Below, piece by piece: positions 1 through 12,100 of a stretch of DNA of 64,000 bases. The position numbers were made by a program, and so were the translations under genes. Each line of letters begins with the position of its first letter. The first letter of the stretch is position 1. The notes below the pieces were generated by a model. It did no database searches. It worked only from the letters and a program-made list of their open reading frames with translations, and had not been told where the DNA came from. Location: the NCBI GenBank assembly GCA_004194705.1, contig SADC01000095.1, positions 124,001 through 188,000 on the forward strand, read 5' to 3'. This stretch comes from Ditylenchus dipsaci (lineage: Eukaryota; Nematoda; Chromadorea; Rhabditida; Anguinidae).

Positions 1-260
1 ATAGCATTCAAAAGAGGAGAACATTGAACGCCTGTTAGGTGGTTTTTTACATCTTACAGGGTTTTTCAATATCGAACCTCGTCATCCCGATTCCGACCAG
101 TGATGTCAATAATTGTTTTTACGCTTTTTTTTGCATCGGCCTTCATATTATTTTTCAAACTTGCCATAAAAATGTGGTCTATATACAATTTTGTTGAATA
201 ATCTTCCTGCTACAAAACGATTAAAACAAATCTGGCATATGAACTTTTTCAAAGATGCAT

Positions 261-429
261 ACCGTATTTTCTCTATTAAACGCCCCGGGCGTTTATTGTT
301 CAACCCAAAAAAAAATCTGAAATTGTTAATCAAAAATGGCCTTAACTCTGAAAACCTAGTCAAAAAGGGGGCGTTTATTAGAGAGGGGCGTTTATTGAAG
401 AGAGGGCGTTTAATAGAGAAAATACGGTA
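261..429. repeat. ACCGTATTT-ended inverted repeat, copy 1
   Basis: The ends read ACCGTATTTTCTCTATTAAA and its complement, and the interior carries GGGCGTTTATT words. Relatives occur at 1388-1546, 4269-5388, 6672-6775, 11369-11503, 39211-39450 and 59171-59416. They share the terminal word ACCGTAT-T-TCTCTA and a GC-rich word next to it. No transposase is associated with any copy. Confidence 0.7.
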
Positions 430-640
430 CTCACGCTAATAACAGATGGTGCTCGGGAATTCAAATTTTTTCCTAATCACTGAAGTTGTGTACGGATTTT
501 TCAACTTGGTTTCTAACAAAACCATGGCTAAAATTAAATTTTAGGCCTTGTTTTGTTAGAAACTAAGTTAAAAAATCCGTACAAAAGTTTAATGATTAGG
601 AAATTTTGAATCCCTACGTACCACCCTTAGTAGCGTGAGC
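430..640. repeat. Degenerate TTAA-family foldback MITE
   Basis: This is a long palindrome centred near 541. Its arms contain TCTAACAAAAC and CCGTACA words shared with the MITEs at 26704-26934, 39840-40070, 52940-53171 and 61738-61974. The terminal TTAA sites are not recognisable here, so the boundaries are approximate. Confidence 0.6.
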
Positions 641-881
641 TTCCCAGTTTAAAAAGATTCAAGAGTGGTTTTATAAACGTCAGGCTTAATTTTCATGCCC
701 GGTTCCGCAATTCATGCCTGGTTCCCCTTTTTTCGAACTTCTCAACAAAACCTATTCGTAATTTTCCTTTGTTAACTGTGTCCTAATCTGTTTATGAGGT
801 GCGGTGCAGAAATTTCGACTTCAACCTACCAGCTAAAAATAAATAAACTTTGAAAGATAATTCAAAGATTTGTGCTTTTAG

Positions 882-977
882 CCTTATTCGCCATTCCCGT
901 CTGCTGACACTACTAATGACAAAGCCTCAACTAGCAAAGGCAAACATACTTCTACCATACCAGATGTTTCTAAATAA
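882..977 (+). CDS. Terminal exon of an unknown Ser/Thr/Lys-rich protein
   Basis: A good splice acceptor (TGTGCTTTTAG, ending at 881) is followed by 31 codons and TAA. They read PYSPFPSADTTNDK and then a Ser/Thr/Lys-rich tail. A polyadenylation signal AATAAA lies at 1100-1105, 123 bases past the stop, which supports a real 3' end. Upstream exons were not found and may lie left of the window or be separated by inserted repeats. The composition resembles the last exon of the secreted protein at 24242-26508, but no homology is claimed. The function is unknown. The phase is inferred from the only long open frame. Confidence 0.45.
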   Translation, partial: PYSPFPSADTTNDKASTSKGKHTSTIPDVSK

Positions 978-1387
978 ATGTCCCAGATCAAAAAACAATT
1001 GCTTAATTGTAAAACTTTTTTTTATCAGGAATTTGTCAAAATACCTCCACTGCTCGTTGAGCATTCAGTTGTAATCAATTTTGTGTGTATTGTTTATGAA
1101 ATAAAGTTTTCAATTTACAGCCCTACTCTGGACTATGACACACCGTATTTCCACTGATAAGATGACCGATAGTCTTGGTTTTCGAAGAGCCCAAAATCAA
1201 AAATTTTTTTTAATTCTTCACTAAATCCGAGAAAGCGGAATCGAGAGAGCTCGTGGGAGTTAAGAAAACGCGATAAACAAACATTTACTCTGGGCTAACA
1301 AATAGGTTCTTAAAATCGAGGGGCGCCTTGTTAGAGGAAATAAGGTACTTGCCTTGTTTAAACTGTGTTTGTTTTTTAATATAAGAT

Positions 1388-1546
1388 ACCGTATTTCTTC
1401 TGATTAGAGCAACGGTGCGTTTATTTTACAACCCCTCAAAATTTTGAAATTGTCAATCAAAAGTAGCCTCAACTCTGAAATCCTAGTAAAAAGTGAGAGG
1501 GGGTGCGTTAAGTAGAGGCGATGCTTTAATTAGAGGAAAAACGGTA
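1388..1546. repeat. ACCGTATTT-ended inverted repeat, copy 2
   Basis: It begins ACCGTATTTCTTCTGATTAG and ends with the complementary GAGGAAAAACGGT. Between them lies the same TTTTACAACCCCT-like core as in the other copies. The sequence between 977 and 1831 otherwise shows nothing beyond the 3' end of the upstream gene. Confidence 0.65.
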
Positions 1547-3096
1547 ATATAATAATAATATGAATTCAGAAAATTTAAAATTTATTGCATATCAAAAACA
1601 ACTAAAATCTTTAATTTCTGATAGATTCCTACAAATTGAAAACTAAAGTCTAAACATCTGATTTTCGAAAGTTCATCTATTACCAGATTGACTTTGAAAA
1701 TGTTGCATACTGGGTTTTAACTAACTTGAAACAAATTATTTTTGACTGTAGTAATGTTTGGAACTTTTATTACGGGGTTTCCTTCTACTCGATAAGGCAT
1801 TTCGTGCTAAATTTCATTTATATAAATATTTTTAAAGAATTCGAATTTTCAAAGCCTTTTCAACCTTTCTATCCGCAAGTGAATCCCAGTCAATGCCTTT
1901 CAAAAACGGGTGGTTTCTTATGGGCTTTTCTTTCGATCCAAGACGATTTGCAGGATTATGTTCGAGCAACTGCTCAATAAAAAATTTTGCAGCCAGGGAA
2001 ATTCTGGCAGCATATTCATTGTGGAAAATTGATTTTACAAACTGCAAAGTAAAATTTATCATTTCGTATACAAAAATTAAAAAAAACTTCTTTGTTTTTT
2101 ATGTTGTTTGCCACTTGTTCGTCAAGTTTCTTAAAAAGGATATATTATTGATATGCCAAAATAGAAACAAACTTTTTTTATCTATAATGGTGGCATCTCT
2201 TACCTGCTCAGGTTCGTTAAAAGGGGTAAATCCATAAAACAGTTCGTAAGTCAGAACTCCTAGACTCCACCAGTCTACATTTTTATCATGAGGCTGTAAA
2301 TGGACATTTAAAATAGTAAAAATACGAAAATTACTGATTTTCGCAGAACTTCTGGCGCCATATACTTGAGAGTACCCAGACAATCTGAATCCTTTTCGCC
2401 AGGCATAATTATTTTTGAAAGCCCAAAATCTGTTAGCTGAAACTCAAGACAATATAGACTCTTATAATTTTAATAATCATGTAAAAAAAGTTTTTTCAGA
2501 TAATTTCTTTAATTTTTAGGCTTTTCAACACACACATATGAAGCATGTTGTTGTAGGAGGTTTTAAAATTGACTTAGTCTCTCAAGTTAAACTAATCTTA
2601 AATCAAATAGAGTTAGAGATGTATGCATAAACTTGGTTGCGAGATAAGTTCGCGCAAGACTCTTGATTTTACATCAGCATATCAATCCGTCGTTTTTCAA
2701 AAGGCTTTTGGTACTTATCTTTTATTTGAGCTACACTTTCTAAGAAATTTTAAATTTTGTCTCAACTGAAATTTAGTAAACCAATAGCTTTGTTGTGCAG
2801 GACAGAGCAAAAGGGTTACAGTAAAAGAAAAGAAGATCTCTTTATTTCCTGCTTTGGTCAATCTTTCAATTAATACACAAGGTGAATAAAAAAACTCTAG
2901 CATTTTTAAAAAATTGCCCTATTAATTTCCCCAGGAAAATCGTTGACAGTGCTTGAGCTACCTCGGGCTGCCTACAGTTAAGAAAACACAAAACATATAT
3001 ATGAACCAACTATTTACAACGAAAAATGAGCAACAGAATATAAAAATTGAAATTAAAATACTTCCATAAATGGTAGAGTTTTTTCGGTTCATCCTG

Positions 3097-3482
3097 TACA
3101 GGTGGGCACAAAAAATTCGGCCGATTTCAAACAGCCATGAATTTTTATTTCTGGCGCGATTTCAACAAAAAGTTTTTTTGCACTCGGCTATCATTGAGTT
3201 CCTTTTTTGGTATATAATGTCTTAAACATATTTCTGCTTGGTACCCCTTGTGGTTTAGACCTAGCCTCTCCAGTGGCCGTTTGGGTGATGGTCCGTGGAT
3301 AACCACTGGAAAGGCAAGGTCGACACCACAGGGGTACCAAGCGAAAATTGCGTTTTTGACATCATATACCAAATAAATTTGAAGCTCAATGGAAGCCGAA
3401 TACAAAAACCATTTGTCTATGTTGCCTCAGAAAAAAAATATCGGTCGTTTGAAAGCGGCCTAATTCATTGTGCCACCCTATA
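3097..3482. repeat. TA-flanked foldback element in kinase intron 2
   Basis: Two arms of about 190 bp are inverted around position 3290. The outer ends begin TACAGGTGGGCACA on the left and TATAGGGTGGCACA on the right complement, consistent with a Tc1/mariner-type TA target. It has no coding capacity of its own. Confidence 0.7.
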
Positions 3483-4268
3483 AATGTTGTGAGAACAGAA
3501 ATTTAAATTTTCTTAAAAAATGTGGCTCAGATAAAGGATAAGAACCAAGTTTTTTAAGATACAAAAAATTTTAATTTCAATTCTATAAATTTTTTGCTTC
3601 AAAAAAGCGCGGGATGAAATTTTTCTTTTACTTGAAATCGGTGAAAATGTATCTATCAAAATTGTAGAACCGGTATTCTGTTATACAAGCATTTAAAAGC
3701 CAGCGGGCAGCGGCTAGAGCACGTGCCAGATCCCCCCTTGCTTGCTTGCTTATTGGTGCTTCCTTCGTCAGATTTTGTTTAAAATGGTTTAGATAAATTG
3801 GTTTAAAAATGGCCTGGTGTCTCCTCCGCCAGAAATTTCTGGCTACGCATCTGGCGGGGTCATTCCCAAAGTCACAACCTTAGCTGCGCCGTTTCGGCGC
3901 CCGTGCAGCTATGGTCACAACGAGGTCCTTTTTTACAAAGATTAAAATTATTTCATCGACAAAACTCTGCAACAGAGTTTAAAAGGAGAAATTTTGCATA
4001 ATTTCATAATTTCAGAAATTTATGAATTGTAAAAAATGTTACCTGGAGATGTCCATCACCTCTCAGAAGAATATTTGCTGGTTTGATATCTCTGTGTGCA
4101 ATGTTGAGAGAGTGCAAATGTTCAATAGCTAACACCAACTCTGCAATATACAATTGAACTTGCTTTTCATCAGTTTCATTTCATTAATTGAAAGAAATCT
4201 CCACCGCTAACATATTCCAGTACGATATATATTTTGTTCTGACCCTTAAAACAAAATGTAAAATAATA

Positions 4269-5388
4269 TACCGTATTTCCTCTAATACAGCCCCGGGGCT
4301 TTATTTTTCGACTACCTTCTAGAGGGGGCTTTGATAGGGGGAGAGACTTTACTTTTTAACTCCGGATTTGCTGACTTTGTGAGACGATGATATGATCTTT
4401 GTTGATAACAAAGTTCATCATTACTAATAACTTTGTTATTAACAAAATCTATTATCTACTGGGTGTCCCAAAAACACCCGACGGATTTTTAAACGGCTTT
4501 TTTAAGATGATTCTTGGATCTAAAAATTATTTCAATGATATCATTTTGTAGATTTTTTCTTACTCTTTCGAACGGTATATCAAGTTTCATTAGAATATTT
4601 TAGAAAAGCCATTATTTGGCTACAAACATATGTAAGGTCATTTTAAGATGTTGATAGGCATTTTTATCACTTTAACTGATCGAAATTTCAATTGGAAGTT
4701 CAAGGCTACAGAAAAATAAGAGCAACATGATGTAGCGCAGTTCAAAAGCTACAAAACCCACTTCACACAGTAGCTTTTAAAAATCTGGGTGTTGAGATAT
4801 GGCTTTTTTGAAAGAATTAATATCTTGAAAAAGTGACTACAATTCCAAAAAATTTGGAGAAAATTTAATTTTGGTCATTTTTCAAGATATTAATTTTTTC
4901 AAAAAGGCCAAATCTCAACACCCAGATTTTAAAAGCTACTGCTACTGTGTAAAGTGGGTTTTGTAGCTTTTGAACTGCGCTACATCATTGTGATCTTATT
5001 TTGCTGTAGCCTTGAACTTCCAATTAAAATTTTGATCAGTTAAAGTGATAAAAATGCCTATCAACATCCTAAAATCACCTCACATGTGTTTGGAGCCAAA
5101 TAATGGCTTTTCTAAAATATTCAAATAAAACTTCATATATTTTTCGAAAGAGGAAGGAAAGAGCTACAAAATGATATCATTGAAATAATTTTTGGATGCA
5201 AGAATCATCTTTAAAAAGCCGTTTAATAATCCGTCGGGTATTTTTGAGACACCCGGTACAATAACTTTGTTAATAACAAAGTTCATAATTTTAGGGGGGA
5301 GGCTCTATAAGAGGTGGGGGCTATTTTTCAACTATCGTCTAGAGGGGCTCCATTAGGAGGGGGGGGCTTAATTAGAGGAAATACGGTA
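4269..5388. repeat. ACCGTATTT-ended repeat with a nested TA-flanked foldback
   Basis: The outer element starts ATACCGTATTTCCTCT and ends in the complement near 5388. Inside it lies a foldback of about 800 bp (4457-5258) whose ends read TACTGGGTGTCCCAAAA and TACCGGGTGTCTCAAAA. Both ends sit on TA, as in Tc1/mariner-type non-autonomous elements. The two arms extend almost to the centre near 4855. Confidence 0.75.
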
Positions 5389-6106
5389 GTCAGTTTTTTG
5401 GATCCACTCTTTTTTGAGCAATTTCGAAAAAAATTTGAAGTTTTTTTAACAGACCAAAATAAAATCGGCCTTCTCTAACACTGGGCCACATACTGACTCA
5501 GTTATTGGCCTCACATGACATTGAAATTGTGTATGTAGCCACCCGTTGACATTTAAAACGCCCTCTTTGAAAGAGATACATTGCTATAACTCAATAAAAT
5601 GGCTAAATTATTACGTAAGAATGGTTTCCGGACACTTCAAAGAGAATTGAATATTCGGAGGTATATTTTTGTAAATGTTGACAGAAATAAATTCTGCAAC
5701 ATAAATTCGACAGCCCTAAATCTGCATATAGTATTTCGATAGGATTTTATCGTTCTCAACGTTTCTTGCGGCAAACCAGGGCTAAGAGTTCAGAAAACTG
5801 ATCAAAATTGACATGTGATGCTTAAATTTCAGAGTTTTACCTCAACACTTGGCAAAATCAGGCATGCTGAAGGGGGTCATCAAACCTGAGACCACAAAAA
5901 TTGTTCAAAATTAATGTTTAGGTGCCAAATGGTGCCTCTCGGCTTGTATCAAATAAATCTAAATCGTTTTTCATATTTTGAGACCAGTTTTACTTACATA
6001 AATAAATTATATGAGCTATTTTAATGCATTTGAGTTTTTAAAATTTATTTCTTACATAATCCAATGCTTGCATGTCAACAATAAATGGAGAGCTGATAAT
6101 GCTTAA

Positions 6107-6339
6107 AGGAGCATGCCCGTGCGTTACACGGAGAAAAGGCGGGGACCACTAGTTTTTTTCTTTCTCGTAAAATCTTTTCATAGGCTTCCATCTAGAATTT
6201 TTAAGTTTTCTGCCTAACTTTTAAAAGTACAATAAGGTCATTAATATCAGATCGTAAGCGAAACGATTGAAAAATGGGACGGTTAAGAAAAAATTGCTGG
6301 TCCGCGCCTTAATTTTTTGAAACGCACGGGCATGCTCCT
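6107..6339. mobile_element. TTAA-type MITE inserted in a kinase coding exon
   Basis: A 233-bp element with inverted ends AGGAGCATGCCCGTGCG is flanked by TTAA on both sides (6103-6106 and 6340-6343). It lies inside exon 1 of the kinase at 1832-6520. Removing the element and one TTAA joins the codons for AEISILS to those for IISSPFIVDM, which is what subdomains III-IV need. A relative with similar ends and interior lies near 54523-54765. Confidence 0.85.
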
Positions 6340-6671
6340 TTAAAATGCTTATTTCTGCTTTTACGTCGCTAACACCACTGCTTTCACCTCCAGAAATTTG
6401 TTGAACATCCAAAACTTTCACTGCAAAATTAACCCTACTAGCAATATGCTGAACTAATTTTATTACACCGTAGCTTCCTTTTCCCAAAAGTGATTGCTCA
6501 AGGAATTTATAATCAGACATTCGGTTGGCTGCTTTCTCCTGTGTTTTTAGATTTAAATTTTTTTTGCGTAAATGTCATTTTTTTAAAACTTGGTTACATT
6601 GGTTAGGGAGATTATGCAAAAACAAGATATCAAAACAAGATTTAGCAAGCTTATCTTACAAGAGAACTATC

Positions 6672-6775
6672 ATATATCTTCTATTAAGAACCCATGGGCC
6701 TTATTTTTCAACCCCTCTTTGCAGGTGGGTCCTTATTAGAAGGGATGGCCTTATTAGAAGATATACGCTACCCAA
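6672..6775. repeat. Short ACCGTATTT-family relative
   Basis: The ends read ATATCTTCTATTAAGA and the approximate complement at 6760-6775. The GGCCTTATTTTTCAACCC core is shared with the family. The stretch 6521-7320 otherwise holds only short poly-T-rich palindromic words and no gene I can support. Confidence 0.5.
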
Positions 6776-7324
6776 CTTGTCTGCTAGACATGATATGAAA
6801 ACCTAAAAAAAATGTTCGCCACGGTCGGTTTAGTGTGTGAAGTTTCAATATTGTCGGCCGACAGCAAGCAAAATGATGAGAACATGCAGCTAGAAAGAGC
6901 AAAAAAGTGCGTCCCTAGTTTAGAATGGGTACCGATTTCTCGCCTTAGTCCCCCTTGTTGTTTTTTTGTTGTTTCCAAAATTTTACCTTGGTACCCTGTT
7001 TTTTTTTAAATTTTGATTTTTCAACTTTTTATAGGCCTATTTTTTGCATTCACGAAAAACTAAAGAAACACAAAAAAACAAAAAATTGAAACTACATGAC
7101 TAGACCTTTTTTCAAAGTTTTAGCTGCCAAGTCATGCTTAGCATGTGTTTGTTTGTTAGTTACTTTGTTTAGAAGCAAATATCACTTATCAAATATCGGT
7201 TCGCCGAATCTCCTTCCGCTGATTTTATAATTAATCTACATTTAAACAAAAAACCAAACTTTTATGAGATTTTTTTTGGAATAAAATCTATCTCTATACA
7301 ATATATATGCTTTTACAAACTTAC

Positions 7325-8861
7325 GGGAATCTGCTTGCGAATTCAATTAGGAAACTAATTAATGCAATTTCAATATTCCAGCTGTAAAATTCCATTATCA
7401 CGTAAATATTCTCTTTATCCTGAAAATTGTAAAAAGTTGTAGTACATCTCCATATAGTATTTGGGATGTGTCCGTGTGTGTGTCGCCACTTTTGTATTTA
7501 AGCCTAATTTTCGGCTAGTTTTTGCTATTTTTTGTCGGATATCTTGCCATAACTTTGTAATTCAACATCTTAGCTCTCCTTTAAGCTCAAAACCGTAAAA
7601 TTTAGGTGGCTTTGAAAAAGGTTAAAGTCCCTCCAAATCAGGGATGGTAATTTTTAGCCTGGATTTTCGGCGGATGTTTGTGCTCAAGCCTGATTTTCCG
7701 CCATTTTTTGTAAGCTCAGGACTGCTTTTTCTCTGGTTACCTCAAGTACAAGGCCCAAACCGCCAGAATGAGGCCCGAACCACCAGGAAAGTACTCAAAC
7801 CAGCAAGCACTATGTGGATACCCTCCAACCACCAGGATGACTAGATTCACATTGAAAATATATTACAAAAACGCTTAATACCTCAATACCTCACAAAATT
7901 CTCCACTGAACAGAAATTTGAGTTTTGAAACCACGTGAAACCCCGTCACAAAATTCTCTAAAATTTGAAATGCAATAAAAAACTAATCATCCTTTTTTCG
8001 ATGGCTTTTTTCCTTTTCCATTTCATTTTCCATTTAGAAATTTTTTGAAGAAATTCAGAGATTCTGATATTGACAATGCTATTCCAATTTCTAAAACTGA
8101 ACAAGTTTGTCCTTTTTGTAGCGCATTCTAAGTATAATCGAAAAATAGATGTAGGTCATAAAGATAAGATTTTCAACTTTTACTCAAAAATTTTGAGCAC
8201 AAGCCGGATGAAATTCATTAATTCATCCCGATGAAGGGCATCAAGTTACCGAGATCGTTTGGTGTCTGACATCCGGTCAGCAAAGAGTACCTTTTCGACG
8301 TCTTCTGCACTCAGCTGCAGCAAGAAGTTGGAAGACTGGATCGCTGCACCTCATGGAGAAATGAAACCGACTCAGCAAGAAGGGTGGACCAACAGCACGG
8401 TCTTTAATCAAACTGCGAGTGGAATCATATGAGAGCCGAAGCCTATCTCCAGTTAGCGAAGAAGTCGTTGGCCGAAATGAAGAATCCCATTGTATGTCTT
8501 GGTGTTTTCTCGATCTAATTTTTTGAAAGGTTCTTTTAAAAAACCTTGCCCTCAGCCCACTTTGTTTGACCCACTGTCGCAAATAGCTTGCCCTGATAAA
8601 AAAAATCTTAAATTAGGTTAAACATTGCTTACCCAATGCAAGCCGTCCAAGCGAGCAATGGAAGTAGCATTAATTTCAGCTTTTGCATTCATAATTCCAT
8701 TCATTTTATATCTCAATACGTTTTTGATAGTTATTACTTTTACAACCATATGGCCATATTTTGACTTTATATATGTTCAGAGTGCCTAATCTGCCATTCT
8801 CTTGCTGATATATATTTTGGTCTGTCAAACAAGATTTTAACATCTTAATTGATGCATCAGC
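7325..8861 (-). pseudogene. Kinase relic, subdomains I-V only
   Basis: Two minus-strand exons are recognisable. Exon 8861-8633 reads ENGRLGTLNIYKVK, then, after a one-base shift in an AAAA run, MVVKVITIK and MNAKAEINATS. Its 76-codon length (once the extra base is removed) equals that of exon 1 of the neighbouring kinase. Exon 7419-7325 reads DKENIYVIMEF, matching subdomain V. No HRD, DFG or APE exons follow before the next kinase begins at 6520. It is most likely a truncated tandem copy of the kinase at 1832-6520. The glycine loop is poor and the frame is broken, so it is called a relic. The one-base shift could also be an assembly error, but the missing C-terminal half could not. Confidence 0.6.
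8277..8590. other. GC-richer island with open frames, unassigned
   Basis: This segment is clearly richer in G and C than its surroundings and is open in several frames on both strands. The longest is 101 codons on the minus strand. A plus frame reads KKGGPTARSLIKLRVESYE with one stop upstream. None matches a family I know, and there are no convincing splice sites. It may be decayed cargo of an old mobile element. Confidence 0.25.
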
Positions 8862-9133
8862 CTAAAAATTTAAAATTTAATTTTAAAACTTTTTATTAAT
8901 TTATTTACTGAATCTGGTATTGCTTTCTGTTTTTTTAAGAAAATTAATTTATCTATTAAATATTTATTAAATATTCGAGAATTGAGCAGGCCAAAATATC
9001 TCCCAATGATGAATCACTTCCAGTTAAGAACCCTAGCTTGTTGACTTTCCCATATATAATATCCTTATAGTAAAGAACATGATAAAATGGCATCAATAGC
9101 TAAAACATTGTAGTTAGATAAAATAATCAAGCT

Positions 9134-12100
9134 TCAAAGTACATATTTTTCGTCGATTTTTTCGTTAAATGAATATTTAATCCATGCATGGTTGTGTAAA
9201 TTTTCAACACTATTTAAGCGTTGGCTTGGATCGGCTGTTATCATAAGTTTTATAAAGTCAACAGCTTCACGATTTTCGTACTCAGGGAATTGCATCTAAA
9301 ATGTACAATTTAAAATACAAATTTTTAGACCTTCATTGCATATGCCTTATTTCTCTTCATATAACCTTCTTTCCCAAACCAACTTTTCTATAATACGGTT
9401 GAAAGGTAGAATGTAACTCTAATTAACGTAAACTTCGATTTAACGTATTTCACGCGATTTGGTCGGTCAGCACTAAGCCTAAGCCAAATCTAGCCTCTAT
9501 TTAACGTAACACTGTCAAACTTAGACCACGATTGAAGGCGCTACGACGGTTCATAAAAAATTGATTCATTTTAAAGGGAATTCGTAAAAAACGGGTTTCA
9601 TAAAAAATAGAATTCTTCGAAAACCGGATTTCGAAAAAAAATAATTTGTTTCAAAACGGTTTGGCAGAATGAAGTTTAAAAAAATATATAGTTTTATCAA
9701 TATTTAATTCATCAATAAATAGGTTTATCCAGATTTCTCGACAAATTATTCACAACTAGATAAAAAAAATGTATCTCAGCGACAGTGTAATCTTGAAAAA
9801 AGAAAAAATTAGCCGTTATTGTAAATTCGGCCAAACCATCAATATATGTCGAATTATAACCATTTTCACAGTTACTTCACCATAAATTTTCACAGTTAAG
9901 AATTGCAAATTTCTAGCTGGAGAATATGCAAACATTAGCACGTAAACAATTTGGTAAAATGACCGGCCATCTTCCGCCATATGGCCGTGCCCTAGGTTAA
10001 ACTCAAGTTAAAACACAGCTTTACACGAACCAACTACGAACAAACCCTCACACTTTTATTCAACGTAATCAAACAAAATCACCCGTTCAGATCACATAAC
10101 AAAGACTGGGATTGTACATATTTATAAATCTGATCCACTTTGTAGCTTGCAGAGATGCTCTTTCTTTGTGCCGAAATTCGTTTGTCTTCTGCTTTTTGCT
10201 TTACTGGAGTACCTGTTTGAAGGGAGATGAGATGAGCTTCTTGGAGCGAGCACTCTTGTTTCAGCTTGCCTAGCCAGCGCCAAAATCGAATTCTCTTACC
10301 ATCTTTTGTTCCATTTGTCCCCCGGAGAATGAAAACATTGAAAATACCTTGCGATGGTAGTAGACCATATCAGACACGGTCTTCTGAATCATCTTAGCTT
10401 TAACTTTATCTGATGCTTGCTCAATGAGGCTTGAGAATATTTGTCGCCCAGCACTCTAAAAATCCATGCAAAATATTTCCTGTACATCTTAAAAATACTA
10501 ACATCCCCCTGTCGGGCCAGCTCCGGTATTTGAATTCGAAGTTTCCTGACTTCTATGTCTTCCTTGCACGTTGCATGAGTGTGATTCCCATAGCTTTTTC
10601 CAACGCATTGATCATCTGAATTTGTTTCCATTTTCATTTTGCAGCCTTCTTGTTGTTTCACGCATTTCCAATGAGTGATCTGTTGCTTGTCCTTGTAACC
10701 AGCAGAGTAAACTTCTCCTAGATCAGTACTTGCAATGTACTAGAAATTATGATAAAAGCCTACCATCCAGAATCACCATGTGCCTTCCCTTCTTGCTCTT
10801 AATAAACTCGATGGCAAGACCCGTAATGATCTGAGGCTCACGCTTCCGCTTTCGACCCACTTGGACGATTCTGGTTGACTGTTGGATTTGGCTTAAGCTT
10901 ATTTCCTCTTCCTCCAATGATCCTTGCTCACTCGCATCACAGCTGCTCGCTTAATCAGGGCTGCTGTATGGGTCTTCGAGATTCATCAGGAGCGCTTAAT
11001 TCAATGAAAATAATAATAGAAATTTCGATCAGAAAGCAATCAAGATACGTATTTAAACAATGATTCATGAAATCAAAATATCGTAAAGTTTCATTCTGCC
11101 AAACCGTTTTGAAACAAATTAATTTTTTTTCGAAATCCGGTTTTCGAAGAATTCTATTTTTTATGAAACCCGTTTTTACGAATTCCCTTTAAAATGAATC
11201 AATTTTTTATGAACCGTCGTAGCGCCCGATTGAACGTAACTTTGACTGGTCCCACCCGTACAATTGCCTCTCGATGTAAAAATTTTAATTAGCTTCAAAG
11301 TATTTTATATATACAGTCAATTTTTGATGTAGTGCGGTCAATGGGACCCGAAAAAATGACTCACTATTCTCTATTAGAAGACCAGCCCCTATTTCTGTGA
11401 CTAAAATCTCCGAAATAAGAGCATTTTTGATTGACAATGTCCAGATTTTTGTGGGTTGAAAAAATAGACGCCCACGAGCTTCTAATAAAGAATATACGGT
11501 GTATCAAAAGTTTACTGTAACGTAGACTTCTATTTAACGTAACCTATGTTTAAAATAACTTTTTTGCCCGTCTCTTGAATTACGTGAAATGGAGGCTCGA
11601 CTGTAAATATAATTTGTAATTTTAGAGGTTTTCGCGGCACCCTGATTTTCTCGAACTTTTTTCTTCCGGACGTATCGTATACCAATCGAAACCAAATTTT
11701 ATAATGTTTCCCAAAGCGTTGTATGACATTTGAAAGACTAGATAAGGGCTTTCAAATAAGGTTTTACAGCCCCGGTGATGATAGTAAAAGTTAGGACAAA
11801 ACTTTTTATTGTCGCCGAAAAACTCTTTTCTGTCGCAGATAATTTTTAAATCTCATTTTATAAATTTACCGGACTTTTTTTTCACATTTTCCTCAAACTC
11901 TTAACACCAGCAGGTAGCGCTGGAACTCTAGTTTCTAACGAGGTATCATTTGTTGCAACATCTTTGCAAAATGTGCCACAAAAAAAGTAAAAGTATGAGA
12001 CAAATTATTTTTCTGACTTGTACCCTTCTTTTACTTTTTTGTGGCACATTTTGCAAAGATGATGAAACAACTGATACCTCATTAGAAACTAGAACTGCAG

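Larger units (their letters stand above)
1..881. other. Repeat-bearing flank without a recognised gene
   Basis: No convincing coding exon is visible. It holds one copy of the ACCGTATTT-ended repeat (261-429) and one degenerate foldback MITE (about 430-640). The rest is unassigned AT-rich DNA, presumably intron or flank of the gene that ends at 977. Confidence 0.5.
1832..6520 (-). pseudogene. AGC-like Ser/Thr protein kinase, interrupted by a MITE and a 4-base frameshift
   Basis: Five exons on the minus strand: 6520-6056, 4244-4043, 2436-2335, 2293-2204 and 2041-1832. Without the inserted MITE and four extra bases they give a 275-residue protein that is little more than a kinase domain. Visible motifs in order are the glycine loop LGKGSYGVIK, the catalytic lysine in FAVKVL, HRDIKPANIL, DFGLSK, the MAPE loop, [12 protein letters not shown] and NPANRLGS, with an AGC-like ending HPFLKGIDWDSL. 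All introns are phase 0, and the third is only 41 bp. Exon 1 is split by the MITE at 6107-6339. Exon 2 has four extra bases (TGAA) after QLMK that break the frame, and without them it is exactly 66 codons. Either the locus is dead or the assembly has errors. The kinase family is inferred from the tail; CaMK or a diverged type is possible. Confidence 0.75.

Noticed and set aside
8277..8582. 101-codon minus-strand frame as a gene
   Set aside because: It is arginine/serine-rich with no recognisable motif, competing frames exist on the other strand and there are no splice signals; it is listed only as an unassigned island.
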